Shown piece after piece: positions 18,178-27,119 of a DNA stretch of 64,000 nucleotides (the stretch's first letter is position 1; each line of letters starts with the position of its first letter). Origin of the DNA: Nibrella viscosa (GTDB lineage Bacteria > Bacteroidota > Bacteroidia > Cytophagales > Spirosomataceae); NCBI RefSeq assembly GCF_039541875.1, contig NZ_BAABHB010000006.1, positions 62,001-126,000 on the forward strand, written 5' to 3'. Made by a program: the position numbers and the translations under genes. The notes under the pieces are model-generated. The model made no database searches, was not told the DNA's origin, and worked only from the letters and a program-made list of their open reading frames with translations.

Positions 18178-19007
18178 CGGATAAACAGCATGATGATATT
18201 GCCGCTTATCTGGCGGGTCAGATGAGTCCGGCCGAAAAAGCCGGTTTTGAGGAGCAACTCAGCCGGAACGAAGCGTTGCAACAGGAATTACTGGTGCAGC
18301 AGCGCATTCGGCGGGGTATGGAACTGCTATCGTTCGAGGAGGAAGCCAGGGCTTTGTTTGCCAGAGCGATGCAGGAGATGACCGCCGAGGAAGAAACAAT
18401 CGAGATAGCTACGCCGGTTCGGCCGCTCTGGCAACAACCTTCGCTGTGGCTGGCCGCAGCTATGGTAGTGCTCTCCCTGGGACTTTTCTGGAAATTTTAC
18501 GATGACGACGGGGGGGGCGGACGATCTGATACGCCGGTGGTCCGGACAGACTCCACCACCGACCGCCCAACGCCATCTGATACCAGCAGCCGGATAACGC
18601 CAATACCGTCTCCCATACCCACTACCGACCGTGCGGTGCGGCTTGCCGATGCGTATTTTAGCCCCAGGCCAAAGGAGAATCCGATAGCTACCGACCTGCC
18701 GGATGAGGCCGATGCGGCTGCAACTACCGACTCGGCCGCTATTGCCCGCGATTCGGCTGCGGTCTGGCAGGGTACGCGGCTGCTCGCGCAGAAGAAAGCA
18801 GCAGAGGCTATGGCTCTTCTGCAAAAAACGGTACTTGAAGGCTACCCCGGCCACTGGCGGGCTGCGGCCGAATGGTACCTGAGCCTGGCGTACCTGCAGA
18901 ATAATCAGACAAGCGAGGCAAGGGCTATCCTGACCCGTATTGCCCGTACTAATGGCCATCCGTACCAGTCGGAAGCCCGGCGACTCCGCAACGAACTGAC
19001 CCGATAA
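18165..19007 (+). CDS. Membrane-anchored regulator, putative anti-sigma factor with C-terminal TPR-like part
   Basis: 280 residues. The cytoplasmic N-terminus (about 1-88) has the usual opening of Bacteroidetes anti-sigma-like proteins (KQHDDIAAYLAGQMSPAEKA, then FEEQLSRNEALQQELLVQQR). There is one transmembrane helix at about 92-112 (PSLWLAAAMVVLSLGLFWKF), then a flexible Asp/Gly/Thr/Pro-rich stretch (113-190). The C-terminal helical repeat resembles TPR (AAEWYLSLAYLQNNQTSEAR). The gene overlaps the sigma factor, so it most likely holds that factor at the membrane. The periplasmic TPR could sense envelope events or docking of the exported peptidases nearby. No zinc-binding anti-sigma motif is seen. 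Confidence 0.75.
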   Translation: MEELTDKQHDDIAAYLAGQMSPAEKAGFEEQLSRNEALQQELLVQQRIRRGMELLSFEEEARALFARAMQEMTAEEETIEIATPVRPLWQQPSLWLAAAMVVLSLGLFWKFYDDDGGGGRSDTPVVRTDSTTDRPTPSDTSSRITPIPSPIPTTDRAVRLADAYFSPRPKENPIATDLPDEADAAATTDSAAIARDSAAVWQGTRLLAQKKAAEAMALLQKTVLEGYPGHWRAAAEWYLSLAYLQNNQTSEARAILTRIARTNGHPYQSEARRLRNELTR

Positions 19008-19036
19008 ACAGGCCTGCTAACCACCCGGCTTTGTGT

Positions 19037-20524
19037 ATGAAACTGCTGTTATTTCTGTCCGGCCTGCTGGTAAGCCTGTCCCTTGTGGCCCAGGATACCC
19101 AGAACTATGGCCTACTTATGGACGACGAGAGTTACCTGCGGATACCAGCCAAACCCCCGGTGGTCCGTAAATTTGGGTTACAGCAACTGCCTCCGCAGGT
19201 ATCGTATGAGGCCTACTGCCCCCGCCCGCTCGATCAGGGACCGCACGGTACCTGCCTGGCGTTTGCAATGGGGTACTACCTTCGGACCATTATGGAGGCC
19301 CGCCTGCTCAACACCACCAATCCGGCCGCTATCGCTAAACTGGCGTTCTCGCCAACGTACCTGTATGAAGAAGCCAAACTCCCGAACGACCCCTATTGTC
19401 AGAAGGGCCTCACGATCGATTTGGCGACTACCGTGCTTCGCCAGCGCGGCATTGTACCCCTGCGGCTGTTGACCTATCCCGCCTGTAATCAGGTCGATAC
19501 CCGGCGCTTTCAGGCACAGGCGCAGCGCTACCGGGTGGCCGAAACGCAGCGGTTTCTGCAACTCGATGATTCGGCTGCCGATAAATTGGCAAAACTTAAA
19601 AACGTGCTGACCGAGGGCTATCCGGTTGTTATCAGCCTGGTTATCACGCCTTCGTTTGACAAGCTGACAAAAAACATCTGGGAGCCGGGCGACGCTGATT
19701 ATAGCCTGCTGGGCGCTAAACTTGCAGAACGCCAGACAACAGGCAGGCTGGGAACCGGTCATGCCCTCTGCGTGTTGGGCTACAACGATGAGCTGTTTGG
19801 GGGAGCCTTCCGGATTGTCAACAGCCGGGGAACGGCCTGGGGCGACAACGGCTTTTGCTGGGTGCGCTATCAGGATCTGGCTGCTTTTGCCCGCTACGGC
19901 GTGCAGCTTTACCCGCCGATGACCGAAACCGACACCTACCCGATCGGCGGCATTCAGGCCGCGGTGCAGTTTGAGCAGAAGGGGGTTGGCGAAATGGGAC
20001 TACACATCGATGAAGCCGCTTCCCGGACGGCCGGTATGCTCGTTTATCGCATGAACAAAGCGAATCGGTCGGGCGATGAATTTAAGTTTCTGGTCGCCAA
20101 CGACCGGCAAGCGTACCTGTTTGCCTTCGGCACCGACGACCGGCCCCAGTCTGACCTCACCCGGCTCTTTCCGTATACGGAGCAGCGGGCCGACCGTAAG
20201 CTTGTCGATTACAGCCCCTTGCTGGGGGCCAACACTACGGTGGCGTATCCGCCCACCAATACCATTGAACTCGATAAGGTAACCGGCACCGATTATTTCC
20301 TGCTGCTGTTTGCCAACAGCCCGGTAGAGACCAGCCGGCTTAGCCGGAATCTGCGCAGCGCCACCGGCAATAACCGGCTGGAGCGCTTGCGGAAAGCGCT
20401 CCAGCCGGAGAGTCCCATCGACTATACCCGGATTACGTATCAACCAAACCGGATTGCGTTTACCGTTGAACCGGGAGCTGGTGGTAATCTGGTACCCATT
20501 CTGGTCCTGATCGATCACCGCTGA
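19037..20524 (+). CDS. Secreted papain-like (C1) cysteine peptidase with DUF4384-like C-terminal domain
   Basis: 495 residues from the ATG at 19037; signal peptide 1-19 (SLVAQ). The catalytic set of papain-like enzymes is complete: oxyanion Gln67 and nucleophile Cys73 in PLDQGPHGTCLAFAMGYYL, His242 in GTGHALCVLGYND and Asn262 in RIVNSRGTAWGDNGFCWV. From about residue 300 a beta-rich tail contains FKFLVANDRQAYLFAFGTDD and TGTDYFLLLFANSPVE, which look like DUF4384, a domain that also occurs in the protein at 44486-45979. It lies 29 bases after the putative anti-sigma gene, so the three form one operon. Its 3' end overlaps that of the convergent lectin gene by 10 bases. Substrate unknown; action is expected in the periplasm or outside. 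Confidence 0.88.
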   Translation: MKLLLFLSGLLVSLSLVAQDTQNYGLLMDDESYLRIPAKPPVVRKFGLQQLPPQVSYEAYCPRPLDQGPHGTCLAFAMGYYLRTIMEARLLNTTNPAAIAKLAFSPTYLYEEAKLPNDPYCQKGLTIDLATTVLRQRGIVPLRLLTYPACNQVDTRRFQAQAQRYRVAETQRFLQLDDSAADKLAKLKNVLTEGYPVVISLVITPSFDKLTKNIWEPGDADYSLLGAKLAERQTTGRLGTGHALCVLGYNDELFGGAFRIVNSRGTAWGDNGFCWVRYQDLAAFARYGVQLYPPMTETDTYPIGGIQAAVQFEQKGVGEMGLHIDEAASRTAGMLVYRMNKANRSGDEFKFLVANDRQAYLFAFGTDDRPQSDLTRLFPYTEQRADRKLVDYSPLLGANTTVAYPPTNTIELDKVTGTDYFLLLFANSPVETSRLSRNLRSATGNNRLERLRKALQPESPIDYTRITYQPNRIAFTVEPGAGGNLVPILVLIDHR

Positions 20525-21468
20525 CCCGGGCCGGGCTGATCACCCGGTGAGCGCAGGATGTTGGCATCCGGCAGACGCCGGTATTGCTCACCGGGGAAGT
20601 GTTTTTTGTACAGTTCGTGGGGCAGCATATCCAGTACAACATGCAAATGATTGCCCTCAACTATGTCCTGGGTGAGGGCGTACGCAAAATCAAATGAGCC
20701 GGCTTTGGGACTGCTGGTGTCCAGCGAATTGTCCTGAAAATAAGCGCACTGGCAACCCGCAAACTTGCCTTTGCCCCGGAAGGTAGACCACCGGTGGTAA
20801 TAGGCTCCTGTTCCTTCCCGTTTCCAGTCGTCATTCTCCGAGTCTACCAGGGCATCCACAATCCACCAGTAATCGGAGGGTCTGGTAGCGGGGCAGACAT
20901 TGAAAAAATTCCGGTTGTAATGCACGTTCTTTTTGATCGCGTACACCTGAATCCGGAAAGAACCCTTGTTGTTGCCGGGGTCCGTGTCGTTCAGATCAAA
21001 CACGAGGGGGCCGGCAGTAGGTGATAGAAAATACGTTCCCGGAATGTAATTGATACCCCGGTCCCGAACCATCCGTTTCGGATCGATCAAGGTGTGCATG
21101 GTTACTTTGGCCGCCAGGTTATCGGTAACATCGACAAATCGGAACAGTTCCTGGCAGGGCGTAGCCCAATTGCCGATTTGGCATACCAACGCCCCGTGGT
21201 TGTACGCACTGTATTTGTTATACAGTATAGCGGCCATCGCCACTTTTCCGGTGGCATCAGCAGATTGGGTAAAGGGACCTAAATAGACATCGCCGGAGAC
21301 TTCAATATACACGTACTCGTCTTTTTCCACCACAAAATTAGTGGTGAGGGGCGTGTCGCGGGTTCCCTCATACACAAACGTTTGGGACCGAACGTAATTG
21401 GCCGGCGATTGAGCCGCCCCGGTAAAAGGCAAAGCCAGCATCAGGAGTACGTAGAGCGTCGTTTTCAT
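20515..21468 (-). CDS. Secreted protein with LecA/PA-IL-like galactose-lectin domain
   Basis: 317 residues from the ATG at 21468 (MKTTLYVLLMLALPFTGAAQ is the signal peptide; the TTG/ATG 33 bases upstream is less likely). Residues 28-177 follow the pattern of the Pseudomonas calcium-dependent galactophilic lectin LecA: a jelly-roll with HGALVCQIGN (91-100), LFRFV (109-112) and the Ca/sugar loop FDLNDTDPGNNKGSFRI (158-173), which parallels the LecA D..T..NN loop. Residues 180-317 are an unassigned domain with four Cys and many aromatics (DYWWIVDALVDSENDDWKRE, CQCAYFQD). It may target the system to glycan. Lectin assignment is from memory of the fold pattern and should be checked. Confidence 0.7.
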   Translation of the reverse strand: MKTTLYVLLMLALPFTGAAQSPANYVRSQTFVYEGTRDTPLTTNFVVEKDEYVYIEVSGDVYLGPFTQSADATGKVAMAAILYNKYSAYNHGALVCQIGNWATPCQELFRFVDVTDNLAAKVTMHTLIDPKRMVRDRGINYIPGTYFLSPTAGPLVFDLNDTDPGNNKGSFRIQVYAIKKNVHYNRNFFNVCPATRPSDYWWIVDALVDSENDDWKREGTGAYYHRWSTFRGKGKFAGCQCAYFQDNSLDTSSPKAGSFDFAYALTQDIVEGNHLHVVLDMLPHELYKKHFPGEQYRRLPDANILRSPGDQPGPGQR

Positions 21469-21546
21469 GGATGTAAAGCAGGTTGCGTTAGCGTTGAACA
21501 CCCATTGATAACTGGTAGCGGTGTTTGGTTATCAACAGAAGGCGCA

Positions 21547-22245
21547 CTATAGCTTTTTTGCCGGGCGGGCATTGGCGCATTCGCCGAGTCGTTCGGGGGG
21601 AACTGGCCCAAACGAAGCAAGCCGGCCCTGGGCATCATACACTTCAATGCGACACTCCCCATTCCGTTTTACCACATACGGTTCACCCGGTCTGTAAACG
21701 ACGGCTGGTTTCGTTGTTTTTTTTCGGGCAACTACAATCGGTGGTTCATCTGAACCGGGGCATTTACCTATTCTCCCGCCTGTTTCATACCCGCCACGTC
21801 CGTTACAGACCACTGCATAGCTGATTCCATTCACGCAGGTGTCTTTGCCTGCTACCACCTCTCCCTGTGGGCAAGGGGGAGTTGGTGTTTGCTGAGCTAC
21901 GGTTGGTGGAGCAGAATCGGGCCAGAACCAGTACAGCAGCCCCGCCAGCAGGGCCACCATCAGCAGCAGGGCCCACGCGTATTTACGATACCAGGGGACA
22001 ACCGGCACCGGTTCCGTTTTTAAAGTTGGTTTAGGAGGTTCTGGTGGCGGTACCGGTTTGAATCCCCGCTTACAGGTGGAGCAGTAACTGTCCGAAAACT
22101 CCATCATCGTAGTACTCCCAAAATCGGAGGGTTGCAACACTTGCGGCATAGACTGGTACGGGCAATCGGTTTGTTTATCGCACCCTTCCGGCTTGGGTAA
22201 ATAATAGGGATTATACTTTTTGGGCGGGGTAGTGGAGGGATCCAT
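21547..22245 (-). CDS. Cys-rich single-pass membrane protein, unknown
   Basis: 232 residues. The cytoplasmic N-terminus has two Cys pairs (GCDKQTDCPY near 21-30 and YCSTCKRG near 54-61) that could bind zinc. A Pro-rich linker follows, then a transmembrane helix at about 90-110 (ALLLMVALLAGLLYWFWP). The outside part has a Cys-containing motif (CPQGEVVAGKDTCVNG), a basic stretch (ARKKTTKPAVVYRPGEPYVV) and a short beta segment (CRIEVYDAQGRLASFG). The end of the membrane helix (LLYWFWP) closely resembles that of the subtilisin at 29939-32143 (FLYWFWP). It is divergent from the srf-like run and 79 bases upstream of the lectin gene. Confidence 0.7.
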   Translation of the reverse strand: MDPSTTPPKKYNPYYLPKPEGCDKQTDCPYQSMPQVLQPSDFGSTTMMEFSDSYCSTCKRGFKPVPPPEPPKPTLKTEPVPVVPWYRKYAWALLLMVALLAGLLYWFWPDSAPPTVAQQTPTPPCPQGEVVAGKDTCVNGISYAVVCNGRGGYETGGRIGKCPGSDEPPIVVARKKTTKPAVVYRPGEPYVVKRNGECRIEVYDAQGRLASFGPVPPERLGECANARPAKKL

Positions 22246-22525
22246 ATAAAAATTTTCTGAATAGGCTGATAACTAAATCAGGTAGCTGGAATAAATGGAT
22301 GAATTGACAGGTCTGGCAGGTCAATATTACACAATCTGCCGAAAAGGCCTGTATATCAATTATAAAATCATGAAAAGCCGTAGAAAGAATCATGGAATAT
22401 GGTATTGCGACAGAAAGCCTATCCCAGCAATTTAGGACCTACGTAAAAGTCACCGTTCGCCGGCCGATTTTCCCCGTTCAAAGTCAACTTTTCCAGTCAA
22501 CCCTGCAGTAAACCGCCATCAAAGT

Positions 22526-23017
22526 ATGCCACATGTCGTATGGGAGCAACCCGCCCAAAACCTCAGAAAAGTAACGCTCACGTTTCCCCCGCTGAATCAG
22601 CAGTATGAGTTGCTCCAGGAAGAAATTATAAACCAGCTGGCCGGTAGCGCCGGCAAGTCGGTGCGTATTCATCTGGATTCCGGTCAGTTTGAGGCCGATT
22701 TCACCAGCCTGCAATCAATTCCGCAAAAGGCCGGTATCTCCCTGGGCAAATCGGGCGGGGCTGCACCCCTTCCGGGCGGAACGTTCTGCACCATCGAGCA
22801 AAACGGACGATGGCTGGGCCTCGACGGCTGGCAGGAGCGCCAGCAGTACGTCCGGCTGAAGCCGGTGAGTATCGTACCTCCGCCGGTTGATGAGCACAAA
22901 ATCTGCCGCAACCTGGCAGACGGTCAGGTCTGCAATTCCCTGAACCGTCTGGATGCCGTCGTGTGCCGCAAATGCGGATCGGGCGACCATTTTGAGCTTG
23001 TTTACCGAAACGTTTAA
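22526..23017 (+). CDS. Small protein with C-terminal Cys cluster, first gene of the srf-like run
   Basis: 163 residues, no signal peptide or membrane helix. The N-terminal part (LRKVTLTFPPLNQQYELLQE through KSVRIHLDSGQFEADFTSLQ) looks like a compact alpha/beta domain. Its centre carries FCTIEQNGRWLGLDGWQ. The C-terminus has four Cys (ICRNLADGQVCNSL and VVCRKCGSGDHF), consistent with a zinc ribbon. I do not recognise a family. It ends 19 bases before the srfB-like start, so it is probably translated from the same message and acts with that ATPase. Confidence 0.7.
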   Translation: MPHVVWEQPAQNLRKVTLTFPPLNQQYELLQEEIINQLAGSAGKSVRIHLDSGQFEADFTSLQSIPQKAGISLGKSGGAAPLPGGTFCTIEQNGRWLGLDGWQERQQYVRLKPVSIVPPPVDEHKICRNLADGQVCNSLNRLDAVVCRKCGSGDHFELVYRNV

Positions 23018-23036
23018 CCGTATAGCGTCCCTTTTT

Positions 23037-26000
23037 ATGAATATGACCTCCCTGATTGCCAATTCCGGCATCCAGTTTATCGATATTCCCCTGAATCTTG
23101 GCGACACCAGTGCCGCTCCCCGACTGCGGTTCGAATACGCCGAGCAGGAAGACCCCGACAACGACCGGGTGTATCTGATTGTGCCCTACATGCTCGAAAA
23201 TGGGCGGTACGTAAGTCGGCTGGATCTGAACGCGGAAGCTTTCCGGCTCGACCGCACCATCGACGAAAGCAAAATCAATCCGGCCAGCCTGAACTACATC
23301 CGGGAAGATCACCTGATCAGTTTACAGGGGCGGTATGCGCTGGATATCCTGGAAGATGTGTGGCTGCCGCTGCCGTATTTCCGCACCGATCATTACGATG
23401 CCGGCAAACTGATGCCGGGGCCGCAAAAATGGGCGCGTATGTACCTGGGCCGTATCAGCTCGCAGGAAAAAGCCGACGGCAGCCCGTACACCCACAAACT
23501 GGTGCTGGCCTTTGATACCCACTGCGATGACAAATATGACCCGCGGCTGAACCATACCTATTACGATGTGCCGGACTCCAGCGATCCTGAAGGAGGCAAT
23601 ACCCGCTTCAAATGTGCCACCCACGAAGACACCAACGGCTTTTTTCTGTCGCAGGAGCGGGTAAACAACTGGCTGAAAGAAGTCATTACCAAACGCAAAA
23701 ACCGGATTCCGCGCCAGCTCAGCAGTGAGCCCTACCACCTGCTGCACCTGGGTCTGTACATGACGCTGCTTAAACTGATTGAGCAGGCAGGTGGCTGGCC
23801 CGTGGTAACCCTGCAGCAGGACGCCCTGAACCGCAGCATCGATGTAAACCTGGTGCTGGATGTGGGCAATTCGCGCACCTGCGGCCTGGTGCTGGAAAGC
23901 AGCGCCCGCGAGCGCGATGCCGAACTGGCTCTGACGGATGCCCGGCGGCTGAAGCTCCGCGAGCTCCGCAACCCGACCCAGAGCAGCAATAAGCCGTTTG
24001 AAATGAAACTGGCGTTTATGGAAGCGCTGTTCGGGCGGAAAGAGGGCCTCACCGACGATTACCTGTTCCGCTGGCCCAGCATGGTGCGCGTGGGGGCGGA
24101 GGCAACCCGCTACGGGGTGATTTTCGGGGATAGCCCAACCGTAAACGACCAGTACGAAATGACCTTTTCGAGCCCCAAACGCTACCTGTGGGACACCAGA
24201 AAGCGGGAGAAACCCTGGGGCTATTTTTCGGAAAATACCGAACTGATGCAGAATTCGGCAACGGGCCTGCCCCTGGCCAATCTGTTTACCACCGAAGGGC
24301 TGCTGGTGGATAAGGCCAACAAACAAGCCAACGGCTCGGGGCTTATCTACCGGAGTGGGCAGAACCCCCTGTACGCCCGAAGTGCCCTGATGACGTTTGC
24401 GCTGACCGAAATTCTGCTCCAGACGCTCAGTTACATCAACAGCTTCGAGTTTCGGAGTGAGCGCGGAGAAGCCGGCGTGCCGCGTCGGTTACGCCGGATC
24501 GTGCTGACCTGCCCCACGGCCATGCCGAAACTCGAACGGGTGAAGCTGCGCGAGTGCGCATCGGATGCCCTCCAGGCCCTGCGGAATTACTACGGCGATA
24601 AATACAAGCTGATTTCGCCCGACCTGGAAATCATCCCGGATTACGAACGACTGGCCGAAAACGACCCCAACGCCGACCGGATTCCAAAAAACCTGAAAGA
24701 TCTGCGGGAAAACCACGATCCCCTGCGGCTGCGGACATCGTGGGGGTACGACGAAGCCACCTGTAGCCAGCTGGTGTTCATGTACAATGAGATTGTTCAC
24801 CGGTTTGGTCCGCAGAATGCCCCCCTGTTTTTTGAAACGATGGGGCGCCGTCGGGCCGACGATCTCGACCCTGCCCATAAGTCCCTGATGATTGCCAGCG
24901 TGGATATTGGAGGGGGCACCACCGACCTCATGATTGGCCATTACGAATACGAGCCGGGCGCGGTCACGAGCCTTTACCAGAATCCGGTATTCTGGGAGGG
25001 CTTTAACCTGGCCGGCGATCATATCATCAAGAAACTCATTGAAGAGTGCGTGCTGCCCCAGATTGCCGAGGAAGCCCGGCGGCTGGGCTGTAGCCGGGCC
25101 GGTCAGGTGCTGTATTCCCTGTTCGGGCCATTCCAGAGTACCGATACCGAGGCTAAACGCACGCTCAAAAAGCATTTTGCCAATCAGGTGGCTACCGTAG
25201 TGGCCCAGGGTATGATGGGACAAATTACGGCCAATCCTCACCAGACCCGGCAGGTTGCCTTCGACGAGTTTTTTGCGGAGCACGAAATGCCCATTCCCAG
25301 CGTCCTGCAGTACGTCAACGATGGCTTCCGGCGTGAAGGTGCCGATGGCTTCGATATTCGGCTGATGAGCTGGACGGTTAACCCGGAAGACATCAATCAC
25401 AAAGCCATCCGCAACGTAATCGGCACGATGCTGCGGGATTTGTGCGGCATTATCGCCCAGTACAACTGCGACTACGTGCTGCTGTCGGGCAAGCCCTCGA
25501 CCTTGCCGGTGGTGCTGGAGATGTTTCTGGAAAACATGCCGGTGTCGCCCGACCGCATTGTCCCCATGAACCGCATCCGGGTAGCAACCAGCGAGAAGTT
25601 CTGGTATCCGTTCAGCGACCCGCACGAGTATACGATCAAGGATCCTAAAACCTGCGTTTCGGTCGGTGCCGCCATCGCGCTGTTGTCGGAGTTGGGCCAC
25701 CTGAACGGATTCCGGCTGGATACGCGCCTGCTGGCAACCCGGATGTCGTCTACGGCTGAGTATATCGGGCTGCTCACCGACGGACAACCGCCCCGCGTGA
25801 AAAACGAGCATGTGGTAGCCGTACCGGACGATTCGGCCGTTGAGCCCCTCGACGAATTCGAGCTGACGGGTGCCAAAGATACCTTCCTCGGTATGCGGCA
25901 GATGGCGACGGACCAATGGATTGCCACGCCCCTGTACAAGATCGAGTTCGACAGCGAACGCGCCCGAACCCTGCTCATGCCCAGGCTCCCGCTCAGGGTT

Positions 26001-26177
26001 CGGATTGGCCGGCCCAGTCTGCGCGATAAAGAAGGACTTATTCTGCGCAACAACCTGACGGTGCTGGACCCCGAAACCGGCAGGGATATTCCGGCCCTGA
26101 AGCTAACGGCCTGTACCCTCACGGACCCGCACGGCTACTGGCTCGATACGGGAAATTTTTACCTGAACCTCTATTAA
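23037..26177 (+). CDS. srfB: SrfB-like protein, actin/HSP70-fold ATPase
   Basis: 1046 residues from the ATG at 23037 (MNMTSLIANSGIQFIDIPL); the upstream in-frame ATG at 22953 would overlap the previous gene. It matches the virulence factor SrfB family in length and in its actin-like ATPase motifs. Phosphate-1 is NLVLDVGNSRTCGLVLES (Asp275), phosphate-2 is IASVDIGGGTTDLMIGHYE (Asp623), and the adenosine motif is DYVLLSGKPSTLPVVLEMF near 815. The long insert between the motifs includes VLTCPTAMPKLERVK. No signal peptide is present, so it is cytosolic. In proteobacteria srfB sits between srfA and srfC; here the SrfC-like GTPase follows after one small gene and SrfA-like domains come next. The work done with ATP is unknown. 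Confidence 0.9.
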   Translation: MNMTSLIANSGIQFIDIPLNLGDTSAAPRLRFEYAEQEDPDNDRVYLIVPYMLENGRYVSRLDLNAEAFRLDRTIDESKINPASLNYIREDHLISLQGRYALDILEDVWLPLPYFRTDHYDAGKLMPGPQKWARMYLGRISSQEKADGSPYTHKLVLAFDTHCDDKYDPRLNHTYYDVPDSSDPEGGNTRFKCATHEDTNGFFLSQERVNNWLKEVITKRKNRIPRQLSSEPYHLLHLGLYMTLLKLIEQAGGWPVVTLQQDALNRSIDVNLVLDVGNSRTCGLVLESSARERDAELALTDARRLKLRELRNPTQSSNKPFEMKLAFMEALFGRKEGLTDDYLFRWPSMVRVGAEATRYGVIFGDSPTVNDQYEMTFSSPKRYLWDTRKREKPWGYFSENTELMQNSATGLPLANLFTTEGLLVDKANKQANGSGLIYRSGQNPLYARSALMTFALTEILLQTLSYINSFEFRSERGEAGVPRRLRRIVLTCPTAMPKLERVKLRECASDALQALRNYYGDKYKLISPDLEIIPDYERLAENDPNADRIPKNLKDLRENHDPLRLRTSWGYDEATCSQLVFMYNEIVHRFGPQNAPLFFETMGRRRADDLDPAHKSLMIASVDIGGGTTDLMIGHYEYEPGAVTSLYQNPVFWEGFNLAGDHIIKKLIEECVLPQIAEEARRLGCSRAGQVLYSLFGPFQSTDTEAKRTLKKHFANQVATVVAQGMMGQITANPHQTRQVAFDEFFAEHEMPIPSVLQYVNDGFRREGADGFDIRLMSWTVNPEDINHKAIRNVIGTMLRDLCGIIAQYNCDYVLLSGKPSTLPVVLEMFLENMPVSPDRIVPMNRIRVATSEKFWYPFSDPHEYTIKDPKTCVSVGAAIALLSELGHLNGFRLDTRLLATRMSSTAEYIGLLTDGQPPRVKNEHVVAVPDDSAVEPLDEFELTGAKDTFLGMRQMATDQWIATPLYKIEFDSERARTLLMPRLPLRVRIGRPSLRDKEGLILRNNLTVLDPETGRDIPALKLTACTLTDPHGYWLDTGNFYLNLY

Positions 26178-26180
26178 GGC

Positions 26181-27056
26181 ATGACTCCTCCACCCGATTC
26201 TACCCCGTACGAGCAGTCGACGACCGCCCTGGATGGTTTAGTGAACCACCTCCGCGATCTGCTGGGGTCCGAGGGCGTCGAACGGCTGCGGCAGAATCCC
26301 GATCTGGCTCTGCCGTATGCCGACGAGAACACGACCGACAGCGACTGGCTGCGCCGGGGTTTGCAGACCATACTCACCTCCGATGACATCAAAATCGTTG
26401 GGGAGCGGATCACGCAGCTCCCGCGCACGCTGCAACGCCCACTGCTCCAGGAAATAGAAAACCTGCGCTGGGAACAGGAAGAGCAGCAGCGCACGCTCCA
26501 GCAGGTGCTGACGCAGAAACAGGCCGCCGAAACCGGTCGGGAGCAGGCCGAAATAGAAGTATTTCGGTTGCGCAAAGAGCTGGCTACCCGGCTGCCGGCC
26601 GAGCATTTTGTCCGGCTGTTTTTTAGCCGGCCCGGCGAAGAGCGCATCCGCGATCTGCTCATTGAAGCGACCGAATCACCTACGCCCGACCTCCACGCGT
26701 TTCTGACGGCTTTTGTGGGCGAGTGGAACACTCTGCAAACCCTCGCCGGACAGTCGCCCGAATCACCCCAGGATGCCGTGCGGCAACAGCATCAGGCGCT
26801 GAGCAATCTGCTAAAAGCACTCTCGGGCCTGTACATCCCCCAACGACGAGCCCTGCTGGATCAGGTAGCCCGGTGGGCGTCGGGCCACTTCGATGAGTAC
26901 GTGTTTGTATCGCCCGAAGAGACGCAGCAGGTCGATCCGGCCATCCACAACATCCAGGGGCTCGGGGGGAATACCGTGCGGGAGGGCCGCTCGTTTGCCG
27001 TGATTCGCCGGCAGTCGCGCACGGTCGTGATTTATGCCGACATCATTACCGACTAA
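26181..27056 (+). CDS. Coiled-coil protein between SrfB- and SrfC-like genes
   Basis: 291 residues, 3 bases after the srfB-like stop, so tightly coupled. Residues 90-140 form a coiled coil (LQEIENLRWEQEEQQRTLQQ, then EQAEIEVFRLRKELATRLP). The flanks are helical, and the C-terminal 70 residues include VSPEETQQVDPAIHNIQGLG and a beta hairpin (RSFAVIRRQSRTVVIYADII). No signal or membrane helix. I do not recognise the family. Its position and coiled coil suggest an adaptor between the two NTPases. The C-terminus resembles nucleotide exchange-type proteins (GrpE-like: coiled coil plus small beta domain) only loosely, but this would fit an HSP70-fold partner. Confidence 0.7.
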   Translation: MTPPPDSTPYEQSTTALDGLVNHLRDLLGSEGVERLRQNPDLALPYADENTTDSDWLRRGLQTILTSDDIKIVGERITQLPRTLQRPLLQEIENLRWEQEEQQRTLQQVLTQKQAAETGREQAEIEVFRLRKELATRLPAEHFVRLFFSRPGEERIRDLLIEATESPTPDLHAFLTAFVGEWNTLQTLAGQSPESPQDAVRQQHQALSNLLKALSGLYIPQRRALLDQVARWASGHFDEYVFVSPEETQQVDPAIHNIQGLGGNTVREGRSFAVIRRQSRTVVIYADIITD

Positions 27057-27119
27057 TCGCTGATAACCCCAGCGGCAGTCTGGGAATAAATACCCAAAAC
27101 CGTTTTGAAACCAACGACT

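Noticed and set aside
24489..25916. Long minus-strand frame opposite the SrfB-like gene
   Set aside because: Low-complexity antisense translation caused by GC-rich codon bias; the sense strand has clear ATPase motifs.
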